Assembly: GCA_947174495.1 (NCBI GenBank)
Contig: CAMWJC010000002.1
Location: forward strand, 17,679 to 81,678
Length of the DNA: 64,000 bases
Reading direction: 5' to 3'
Source: an uncultured Lachnospiraceae bacterium
Lineage (GTDB): Bacteria; Bacillota; Clostridia; Lachnospirales; Lachnospiraceae
Shown here: piece by piece, positions 16,818-23,988 of the stretch
How the letters are laid out: every line of letters starts with the position of its first letter
How positions within the stretch are numbered: position 1 is the stretch's first letter
Notes under the pieces: model-generated
Told to the model about the DNA's origin: nothing
What the model saw: only the letters and a program-made list of their open reading frames with translations
The model's database searches: none
Made by a program: the position numbers and the translations under genes

Positions 16818-18998
16818 TTATTCCTCACACGGTATCTGCTGCCGCCGGACTAATTCTGCAAAAAATCCGTTCTTAGAAACCAGCTCCTCATAGCTGCCAT
16901 CCTCAATAATCCTGCCTTGATCCAGCACCAGGATCCGGTCACACTCCTGAATCGTAGACAACCGATGTGCAATGACGATCCGTGTACATTTCATCCGTGC
17001 AAGGGAATCTGCAATCTGCTTTTGTGTGATATTGTCCAGAGCCGATGTTGCCTCATCAAGAAGCAGCAGTCTGGGCTTTGGCGCAACCGCTCTTGCGATC
17101 ATAAGCCGCTGCTTCTGCCCGCCGGAAATTCCTCCGGCGCCTTCACTTAATACGGTATGCATTCCCATGGGCATATTCCTGATATCCTCTTCAATTCCCG
17201 CAATGCGGGCAGCTTCCCATGCTTCATCCATAGTAAGCTGCGGGGCCGAGACGGTAATATTAGAATAAATGCTGCCACTAAACAATTTCCCGTTCTGCAT
17301 GACAACACCAATCTGCCTGTGCAGGCTGTTCTGATCCAATTTCAAAATGTCTTTTCCATCATAATAGACCGCACCCGTATCCGCCTGTTCAAACCCCAGC
17401 AGAAGGCGCATCAGGGTTGATTTTCCGCATCCTGTCTTTCCAACAATCGCAACATATTGCCCCTGCCTGATCTTTAGGCTCAGGTCATCCAAAATCAAAG
17501 GCCCATCCTCCGCATAGCGGAACGACACATGATGAAACTCCACGTTTCCTGAGATGTTATGTACCATTTCATTTAAAGCTCCTGTCTGCGGCACTGCGTC
17601 CAATATAGGCTTTGCCAGTTCAAAAACAGGGCCTATTGTTGAAAGCGATGTCAGACTTGTCGTTAACGCCAGTATTGCTCCGCTGACCATGCCAAAAGCT
17701 GTGTGAAATGCCACATATTGAGGAACCTGTACTCCCTTATTAAGGCATATCCAATAAAGATACAGCGTACCAAATATGGAAATTACCGGTATCAATGTAT
17801 TGCGCATTTTATAAAGCAGTGGCGGATTATATGCCGCATCTGCTTCCTTTTGATATTTTCCGGCCCACTTTGCAAAAACCCGCTTTTCGCATCCTGCGAC
17901 TTTGATCTTTTGAATTCCATTGATCAGGGAAACAACCATGCTCTGTACCTTTGTCCCTGCATACAGCCTTTTTTGTAAAAACTCTGTCTGCCCCAGCATT
18001 CCCAACGCCGCAACTGCCAGCTGAACGGTAAAAATAAGCAGAGAAGGAAGAATAAGTTCTTTCCTGATTTGAAATATTTGAAAAATATACACAAAGGAAA
18101 ACAGCGCCGTCATTCCCGTTCCCAGAAGATTTGTGCAAAGTACGCCGCAAATCCCGTTCAGACACAGAATTCTTTCCGTCAATTCTCCGGAACTGTACGT
18201 CCGGAAGAAATCAGCGGGCATATTTAATACTCGTCCAAACACTGCCGCTGACAAAGCCGCTTCCATTTTGTATTGTATCCCCTGTAGCAGCATATTTCTC
18301 ACCGCTTCAAATAAAAAGACCGATATTGCTGTCCCTGCAAGCAGCCCGCCCACGGAATAAACCAGCATGACCTGTCCTGTGGGAATAATCTGTGAAAACA
18401 ACAGCTGCGTCATAAATGGCAGAATCATACCCATCAGTGTTGCTGACAAACCGGCAAGACTCAGCTTCCACTTCTCTTTTTGCGGTACGCTTTTCCACAA
18501 AAAGAAAATCACATCCTTTTTTGTCAGTGCCTTCTGGGGCAGCGGTGAATAGAAGCAGATTGCTTCCCGGCTGATTTCTCCTGCATTCTTTTCATCAACT
18601 CGTACTTTTTGCCCTTCTTTGGTCTCGTAATAATATCTTCCCAGACGGTCCGGCAGAACAGCGATCATCTCCTGGTTCCGGTTCCTGGTCAGCACCGGGG
18701 AATCCAGATCCTTCCACCAGTCCCCCTTTAATGTCACATTCCGATACATCAGACCGATCTGATTCTGCAGGATTTCCAGCTGTCTTTCCACCGGAATATC
18801 ATCTTTTATAAAATCGCTTTCCATGTGATAGAAATTGCATATTTTTATTAATGCATTTTTACCCGGGTCACTATATTCTTCCGTAAATGTTTTGTCTGTT
18901 TTTTTGTCAATTACAGCAGCCAGCGACCAGTATGCATACGCCAATTTATCCTGTTCCTGCTGTCTGCGTTCTTTAATCTGTGTGTCAAACCATCCCAT
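16818..18998 (-). CDS. NHLM-type bacteriocin export ABC transporter, permease-ATPase without active C39 peptidase
   Basis: 726 residues. An N-terminal cytosolic region of about 150 residues lacks the catalytic Cys of C39 peptidases. Then comes a six-helix ABC exporter core and an ATPase domain with Walker A GKTGCGKSTLMRLL, signature SGGQKQRLMIARAV, and Walker B LLLLDEATSALD. It matches the second transporter of NHLM (Nitrile-hydratase Leader Microcin) export systems, which usually pairs with a C39-containing one, as here. AGGAGGTGATCGT precedes the ATG. It is 11 bases after the C39 transporter gene. Expected to form a heterodimer or work alongside that transporter at the cytoplasmic membrane. 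Confidence 0.9.
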   Translation of the reverse strand: MGWFDTQIKERRQQEQDKLAYAYWSLAAVIDKKTDKTFTEEYSDPGKNALIKICNFYHMESDFIKDDIPVERQLEILQNQIGLMYRNVTLKGDWWKDLDSPVLTRNRNQEMIAVLPDRLGRYYYETKEGQKVRVDEKNAGEISREAICFYSPLPQKALTKKDVIFFLWKSVPQKEKWKLSLAGLSATLMGMILPFMTQLLFSQIIPTGQVMLVYSVGGLLAGTAISVFLFEAVRNMLLQGIQYKMEAALSAAVFGRVLNMPADFFRTYSSGELTERILCLNGICGVLCTNLLGTGMTALFSFVYIFQIFQIRKELILPSLLIFTVQLAVAALGMLGQTEFLQKRLYAGTKVQSMVVSLINGIQKIKVAGCEKRVFAKWAGKYQKEADAAYNPPLLYKMRNTLIPVISIFGTLYLYWICLNKGVQVPQYVAFHTAFGMVSGAILALTTSLTSLSTIGPVFELAKPILDAVPQTGALNEMVHNISGNVEFHHVSFRYAEDGPLILDDLSLKIRQGQYVAIVGKTGCGKSTLMRLLLGFEQADTGAVYYDGKDILKLDQNSLHRQIGVVMQNGKLFSGSIYSNITVSAPQLTMDEAWEAARIAGIEEDIRNMPMGMHTVLSEGAGGISGGQKQRLMIARAVAPKPRLLLLDEATSALDNITQKQIADSLARMKCTRIVIAHRLSTIQECDRILVLDQGRIIEDGSYEELVSKNGFFAELVRRQQIPCEE

Positions 18999-19009
18999 AC
19001 GATCACCTC

Positions 19010-21166
19010 CTATCCTGTTGTAATCAGTTTTGTGTAAACACCATTATTTCTCATTAATTCCTCATGGGTCCCCCGCTCAATGACCTCTCCGCCATCCAGC
19101 ACAATAATCTGCGTACAGTCTCTGATCGTAGAAAGTCTGTGCGCCACAACAACACTTGTGATTCCTCTCTGACGGACTGCTTCCATAATTGCAAATTCTG
19201 TTTTGGCGTCCAGTGCGGAGGTTGCCTCATCCAGAATTGCAATCGTCGGATCCTGTGCCAGCACTCTTGCGATTTCAAACCGCTGACGCTGACCACCGGA
19301 AAAATCCCGCCCCCCTTCGCTCATCTCATATCCATATCCTTTCTGCCTTTGTAAAATGTCTTCGTGAATCTGTGCATCCCGGGCCGCAAGGATCATTTCA
19401 TAGTCCGCAATTGTGGAATCCCATAATTTAATGTTGTTCTCAATACTGTCCTCAAAAACCGTAATCTCCTGATCTACCATGGAAACCGATCCATGAAATA
19501 CTTCCTTGGGAATTTGTTCCCTTGGCTTTCCGTCAAATAAAATTTCCCCTTCCCATGGCTCATAGAGTCCGGTAATCAGCTTTGCGATCGTTGACTTTCC
19601 ACAGCCGGAAAATCCTACCAGCGCCACCTTGTCACCCGGATTGACTGTCAATGTAAAATTTTTTAAAAGAGGAGGTGCAATGCGTGAATAACCGAAAGTC
19701 ACGTTTTTAAATTCGATTTTTCCGGTAAGTTTTTCGTAATTCTTATTTTCCTCCAAAGGTTCTCTGCCCTCGGATAGATCTTCTTTATAATGCATGACAT
19801 CCTGGATCCGTTCCATGGAAGTCCGCATTTCCTGAATACTTCTTCCGGCATCCAAAAGCCCTTCCACCGGCGACATAAACTGGATCATCAGTGCCTGAAA
19901 AGTCAGAAGCATTCCTGCAGAAAACATACCCTTCATAATCAAATACGCTCCCATGACCAGAATAAGGCCGTCCGACAAGTCCTCTACCAGCTGCGGCAAT
20001 CCGTTCAAAAATCGAAGTTTCTTTACTTCCTGAATTTTGGCGTTATGGGCTGTTGCCTGATACCCTGCCCATTGACCAAAGAACCCTGCCTCTGCACCGG
20101 ATGCCTTGATAGTTTCAATCATATCAATGCCCGCAAGTGTAGCTGCATTCAGCTTTCCCTCATACTGCATCCGGATACGTGTAGTTTGAATCCGCTGTCC
20201 GGCCAAGCTCTTTGCAATTATCAGATTGAGCAGTACTGCCAATACTCCGATTACGGTCAGAACAAGACTGTAACGTATCATGATGACAAAATAGAATACT
20301 AATAAGCAGGCGTTCACACACACCGGTGCCATCTTGGAAATCAGGGTTTCCGCTACACTGTCATTTAACTTCTGCCGTCCTGCCAAATCCCCTGCCATAC
20401 GCTGGTAAAAAAAGTTTATCGGCAGATGTAAAATATGCTGTAGAAACGACACGTTTGATGTTATTGAAAGTTTCCCTTTTATTTTGTAAAGATAAATTTC
20501 ATTGAGAATGCCAATAAGTAAGCGCAGAATTCCTGTCAGAAGCAGGCAGATTAAAAAGCCGGATATCCATGACTGGTTTTCCCCTTTCAAAAGCCGGTCT
20601 GCAAAAATCCGTTCAAATACCGGTGTCACTATGCTGACAAAGGATGTTAATAGGGCCGCTGCCATGGCAAATACCATCAAAAGTGTGCTGCCATGCAATC
20701 GATGCCTTACGAATGTAAGCACGCTTTCCCGTTTTCCCTGCGGCACAAATCCCTGCCCCGGAGAAAGCTCCATGCAAATGCCGGTATAAGAGCGCTCGAA
20801 CTCTTCCATCTCCACCTTCACCATCCCCCTTGCAGGATCGTTCAAGACCGCATATTTCCCTGAGAACCCGCACAACACAACAAAATGATTAAAATTCCAG
20901 TGGATGATTGCCGGAAAGTGCACTTTGGTTTTCAGAGATTCTGTCTTGTATCTCCATGCTTTTGCCGTTAATCCATAGCCCCTTGCGGCATGTAAAATAT
21001 TAGCGGCATTGCTTCCGTCCCTTGATACTCCACAGTCTTCACGGACCTGTTCCAAAGGAATCCACTTTTTGTAATAAGCCAGCACCATTGCCAGGCTTGC
21101 CGCTCCACACTCCAATACCTCCATCTGCATGATAACGGGGACTTTTACAACATGTTTCCTTTTCAT
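19010..21166 (-). CDS. NHLM-type peptidase C39 / ABC transporter for leader cleavage and export
   Basis: 718 residues from the ATG at 21166 (GGAG seven bases upstream; a TTG at 21172 is less likely). The first 130 residues are a C39 peptidase: QMEVLECGAASLAMVL with catalytic Cys20, His94 in HFVVL, and Asp110 in VLNDPARG. Six membrane helices follow, then an ATPase with Walker A GFSGCGKSTIAKLI, signature FSGGQRQRFEIARVL and Walker B IAILDEATSALD. C39 peptidases cut after Gly-Gly, and both precursor genes just upstream encode a Gly-Gly site. It should therefore remove the leaders and send the modified cores across the membrane. Confidence 0.93.
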   Translation of the reverse strand: MKRKHVVKVPVIMQMEVLECGAASLAMVLAYYKKWIPLEQVREDCGVSRDGSNAANILHAARGYGLTAKAWRYKTESLKTKVHFPAIIHWNFNHFVVLCGFSGKYAVLNDPARGMVKVEMEEFERSYTGICMELSPGQGFVPQGKRESVLTFVRHRLHGSTLLMVFAMAAALLTSFVSIVTPVFERIFADRLLKGENQSWISGFLICLLLTGILRLLIGILNEIYLYKIKGKLSITSNVSFLQHILHLPINFFYQRMAGDLAGRQKLNDSVAETLISKMAPVCVNACLLVFYFVIMIRYSLVLTVIGVLAVLLNLIIAKSLAGQRIQTTRIRMQYEGKLNAATLAGIDMIETIKASGAEAGFFGQWAGYQATAHNAKIQEVKKLRFLNGLPQLVEDLSDGLILVMGAYLIMKGMFSAGMLLTFQALMIQFMSPVEGLLDAGRSIQEMRTSMERIQDVMHYKEDLSEGREPLEENKNYEKLTGKIEFKNVTFGYSRIAPPLLKNFTLTVNPGDKVALVGFSGCGKSTIAKLITGLYEPWEGEILFDGKPREQIPKEVFHGSVSMVDQEITVFEDSIENNIKLWDSTIADYEMILAARDAQIHEDILQRQKGYGYEMSEGGRDFSGGQRQRFEIARVLAQDPTIAILDEATSALDAKTEFAIMEAVRQRGITSVVVAHRLSTIRDCTQIIVLDGGEVIERGTHEELMRNNGVYTKLITTG

Positions 21167-21179
21167 ATACAAACTCCCC

Positions 21180-21689
21180 CTAATTCATAAGAAATGTAAT
21201 CGGCTTCACCTCATCTACCGTTATTACTATGGAAGCCATTTTCTCTGTCTCAAACTGCTCCGTAGTCCGGATCACCAATTCATAACTATACATGTCGGAA
21301 AGCAGATTCTCTGCAATCCAATCCGAATGCAGTGATTCCCTTAATTCCGCCCGCGAATAAGGCTGATCACTGACCGATTCCACATATCCTGTCACAATGG
21401 TTCCATCCGGCAGTGTTCCGTTCACTGCGCATCCCTCCAGTCGCAAATAGTCCGCATCTGATGGAATGAAACAACGTATCTGTCCGCCCTCCCCGGTGCA
21501 GCCCTTTACCTCCAGCGTTTCCGGCAAAGTGCCTGTTATGCCAAAGACAATTGCCGTCACCATAAATACCGTCAACGCAAGCAATACCACCCAGACTCCC
21601 GGACGTGATGCTTTTATGTAAGCATCGAGCTGCTCCGGCGACTCGGCATAATCTAAACTTTCCTGTCGAAAAATACTTTTTTGACTCAT
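21180..21689 (-). CDS. Short membrane-fusion-like NHLM secretion protein
   Basis: 169 residues. The N-terminus FRQESLDYAESPEQLDAYIKAS, followed by one membrane helix (about residues 32-55), is the layout of NHLM-system secretion proteins, which are short relatives of HlyD-type adaptors. The remainder is outside the membrane and looks beta-rich. It is much shorter than typical HlyD proteins, lacking a long coiled coil, which suits a single-membrane Gram-positive exporter. AAGGAGGCAGAA precedes the ATG. It lies between the precursor genes and the C39 transporter gene, eight bases from the longer frame of the latter. Confidence 0.75.
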   Translation of the reverse strand: MSQKSIFRQESLDYAESPEQLDAYIKASRPGVWVVLLALTVFMVTAIVFGITGTLPETLEVKGCTGEGGQIRCFIPSDADYLRLEGCAVNGTLPDGTIVTGYVESVSDQPYSRAELRESLHSDWIAENLLSDMYSYELVIRTTEQFETEKMASIVITVDEVKPITFLMN

Positions 21690-21714
21690 TTCTGCCTCCT
21701 TGTTTAATCTTTAA

Positions 21715-21747
21715 TTGGGAGGAACGAAACAGTTCCGCCCCTCCCAA
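21715..21747 (-). promoter_or_regulatory. Hairpin between the precursor genes and the export genes
   Basis: TTGGGAGGAAC pairs with the downstream GTTCC and CTCCCAA segments, giving a stem with a small internal loop. It has no T-tract on the minus strand, so full termination is unlikely. It sits in the 80-base gap after the last precursor gene, where RiPP operons often have a structure that keeps precursor mRNA levels above those of transporter genes. That role is inferred. Confidence 0.45.
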
Positions 21748-21769
21748 AGCATGGCAAGAAATAACCTGC

Positions 21770-22084
21770 CTAATATAACCCTAAGATAATGCAGCCGCCA
21801 TTACTATCAATTTCACCGATCACTGTGCAGCCTGCGTTTGAAAAAAAGCAGCCTGCCGAAACACCTCCTGCAACCTTGGCTACCTCTTCCTCTGCCAATT
21901 CACCTTCCGACTGTTCAAAATCCTCTTTTGAGATTTCAAAACCAAACTTTTCCCCGAGCTTTATGACCTCTTTTTTAATCTCCTCAGGCTTCATCCCTCT
22001 GGCATTCTCATTCGCTTTCAAAAGGGCTTCTTTAATTTCTTTGTTTCCTTCTGCTGCTTCATAAAATCTTTTTAAATTATTCAT
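21770..22084 (-). CDS. Nif11-type RiPP precursor peptide with three-Cys core
   Basis: 104 residues. The leader (1-74) is helical and acidic, with the Nif11-like pattern LKRFYEAAEGNKEIKEAL near the start and ELAEEEVAKVAGG at the end; Gly73-Gly74 is the expected C39 cleavage site. The 30-residue core has Cys79, Cys86 and Cys98, each preceded by Gly (AGC, AGC, GGC), and ends in LGLY. Such cores are expected substrates for a radical SAM/SPASM maturase, which could make Cys thioether bonds to carbon atoms of other residues, but no modification can be proven from sequence. GAGGACAAAAAA precedes the ATG. It follows the second precursor gene after 20 bases. Confidence 0.85.
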   Translation of the reverse strand: MNNLKRFYEAAEGNKEIKEALLKANENARGMKPEEIKKEVIKLGEKFGFEISKEDFEQSEGELAEEEVAKVAGGVSAGCFFSNAGCTVIGEIDSNGGCIILGLY

Positions 22085-22104
22085 TTTTTTGTCCTCACTT
22101 TCGC

Positions 22105-22416
22105 CTATTTATTGTATCGCTTTGTTCCATTTTGAGTCCCTCTTCCTGTGGAAGTCGGATACAGGCCGTATATGGAAACAATAAGACCTGCAACCGACAC
22201 CGGATCCACTGCACCGCCGGAAACAGCTTTCAGCTGCTCTTCGCCCAATGCTTCCGATGTAAAATCTTCTGCATTTAACTCAATAGAAAACTCCTGCTCA
22301 AAACGCTGCAGTGCTTCCGGCATTTCTTCTTTCGGAAGCTCTGCAATTTTCCGAAAAGTTTTCAGAGCCTTGGGATTATCTTCCAAAAGCTTTTCCAGTT
22401 TTTCTTTACTGTTCAT
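22105..22416 (-). CDS. Second RiPP precursor peptide, Cys-free core
   Basis: 103 residues. The leader (1-68) is helical and acidic and ends in LGEEQLKAVSGG; Gly67-Gly68 is the likely cleavage site. It is related in style, not in detail, to the other precursor. The core of 35 residues has no Cys. It begins with a hydrophobic part (DPVSVAGLIVSIYGLYP) and ends in a polar, basic tail (GRGTQNGTKRYNK). An Ile-Tyr-Gly at 82-84 is noted because Tyr-Gly sites are cut by radical SAM spliceases in some Nif11/NHLP systems; this is a hint only. AAGGAGGGATAAAA precedes the ATG, two bases after the maturase gene. Confidence 0.8.
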   Translation of the reverse strand: MNSKEKLEKLLEDNPKALKTFRKIAELPKEEMPEALQRFEQEFSIELNAEDFTSEALGEEQLKAVSGGAVDPVSVAGLIVSIYGLYPTSTGRGTQNGTKRYNK

Positions 22417-22418
22417 TT

Positions 22419-23813
22419 TTATCCCTCCTTTCCTGCTTGTTCTACGGTATCCTTTATTAACATTTCATAACCGCCATAAAAAAAAGTACATAACACCTGC
22501 GCATGGCCATATAATCCCTTATTCTCCATCAGGCTCATAGCCCTGCATCCTCCTCTGCATTTTTCCAAAAAACTGCAGGTACGGCATTTTGTATCCTGTT
22601 CCAAGACCTCTGCTGTCCTCATATTGGCCAGCTTGAAAAAGGGATGATCCGGCTTTTGGTAAATCCCGCTAATTGTTTCCTCCCGCAGATTCGGCATTTT
22701 CCCCTCTACCTCAGTATCTGTCATGGAGGCGCAGGGAAGCAGCGTTCCATCCGGCAGTAAGTATGGCTGTACCCGGCAGGTAGTGCAGCACAATTCCTTC
22801 TCCGGCGCAAAGCTTCCCTTCCTGACATAAGGAGAAAACCATGTTTTCACCTCTCCCTTAGGACATGCGAAGAAACCGTCAAGCTGTAACGAAAACGGAG
22901 CGCTATCCGCTATATAGCTCTTAATCAGCTCCAAATAGGTGTTGTATAGTTCCTCCGTTTCAATCCTTCGCTGTATCTGTTCCTTCCACTTTCCCGCCGG
23001 AAAGATTAAAGATGTTTTCCAGTAATCAACAGAAAGCTCCTTTAGTAATGCATAGGTTTCCAGTAAATTTCCGATATTTTTCTCATAAAGTGCAGTCTCC
23101 ACCATAACCGTAAATCCATGCTTCTTTAGCAGACGGATTGCCGAAACCGCCTCCTGCTGTGCACCGTTTTTTCCCCGAAGCCAGTCGTGTCCGCCCACAC
23201 CGTCAAAGCTAAGTACAAACTGAGGATTGATACCTATCTTTTTCAATCCCGCCAGAATCTCTTCGGTGAGCAGCAGTCCATTTGTGTAAATCTGGGTGAT
23301 TGCTATTCCCTTTTGCTGTAAGTATCCCAAAAGTATCCGAATATCTTCCCTCACAAAGGGTTCTCCTCCGGTAATAGAAACTGCCGCCACATTGGCCTGT
23401 TCCATCTGATCAATGATATTCATACATTCTTCTGTAGACAGATCCCTGTATTTATAGTCCGGCGCACTCATATAACAGTGCCTGCATTTCAGGTTACATT
23501 TCCCCGTCACAGACCAGTGAACACTGCGGAGATAATGATTGTCGGCCTTTCGATATTCCTGAATTGCCTGAATTGGAGACGGATTTTGAGAAAAGATCAC
23601 TCTGCTGTTCTGCTCAAGCTTCAGCAACATATCCTGCTGTCTGGGTGTCAAAAACACCATCTCCATATCCAGTTTTCCATTGCAAAATTCCAGTAAAAAA
23701 AATATTTCTCTATCCAGTGCTTCCATCCTGCCGTTCTCCCGGTTAAGCAGTCCATAAGGCATATCCCAGAATCCGCGCAGAGCATAATTGTCCCTTAATC
23801 TTGCATAACTCAC
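22419..23813 (-). CDS. Radical SAM/SPASM peptide maturase (Nif11-class)
   Basis: 464 residues. An N-terminal region of about 95 residues could be a precursor-binding (RRE-like) domain. The radical SAM core has the 4Fe-4S motif SVTGKCNLKCRHCYMSAP (Cys106, Cys110, Cys113) and SITGGEPFVREDI. The C-terminal SPASM region has further Cys: ELCCTTC, LPCASM, and CRTCSFLEKCRGGC, which would bind two extra clusters. Enzymes of this type form carbon-sulfur or carbon-carbon links in, or excise residues from, peptides. The start is a GTG at 23813 with AAGGAG eight bases upstream. It is the first gene of the RiPP operon and lies two bases before a precursor gene. Confidence 0.92.
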   Translation of the reverse strand: MSYARLRDNYALRGFWDMPYGLLNRENGRMEALDREIFFLLEFCNGKLDMEMVFLTPRQQDMLLKLEQNSRVIFSQNPSPIQAIQEYRKADNHYLRSVHWSVTGKCNLKCRHCYMSAPDYKYRDLSTEECMNIIDQMEQANVAAVSITGGEPFVREDIRILLGYLQQKGIAITQIYTNGLLLTEEILAGLKKIGINPQFVLSFDGVGGHDWLRGKNGAQQEAVSAIRLLKKHGFTVMVETALYEKNIGNLLETYALLKELSVDYWKTSLIFPAGKWKEQIQRRIETEELYNTYLELIKSYIADSAPFSLQLDGFFACPKGEVKTWFSPYVRKGSFAPEKELCCTTCRVQPYLLPDGTLLPCASMTDTEVEGKMPNLREETISGIYQKPDHPFFKLANMRTAEVLEQDTKCRTCSFLEKCRGGCRAMSLMENKGLYGHAQVLCTFFYGGYEMLIKDTVEQAGKEG

Positions 23814-23869
23814 TTTTGCTGCTCCTTTCCTTTTCTCTTCCTTTCTTCCATATCATATCGTTTATGCAA

Positions 23870-23911
23870 AAAAACGATAAATAAGTGCAAACGCACTTAT
23901 TTATCGTTTTT
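23870..23911 (-). terminator. Strong terminator after recD2, separating it from the RiPP operon
   Basis: Perfect 19-base inverted repeat with a 4-base loop, with arms running from AAAAACGATAAA to GTGC. On the minus strand a run of seven T closes it. It isolates the RiPP operon, whose promoter must then lie between about 23814 and 23870 or overlap the hairpin; GATATGATAT in that gap is a possible -10 region, but no clear -35 box is seen. Confidence 0.85.
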
Positions 23912-23988
23912 CTCTCTTTGTGTCAAGTCTTTTATACAATTTTTTTCACGCTGTAAATCAGCCTTATCTCATTACATGTAACCCGATC

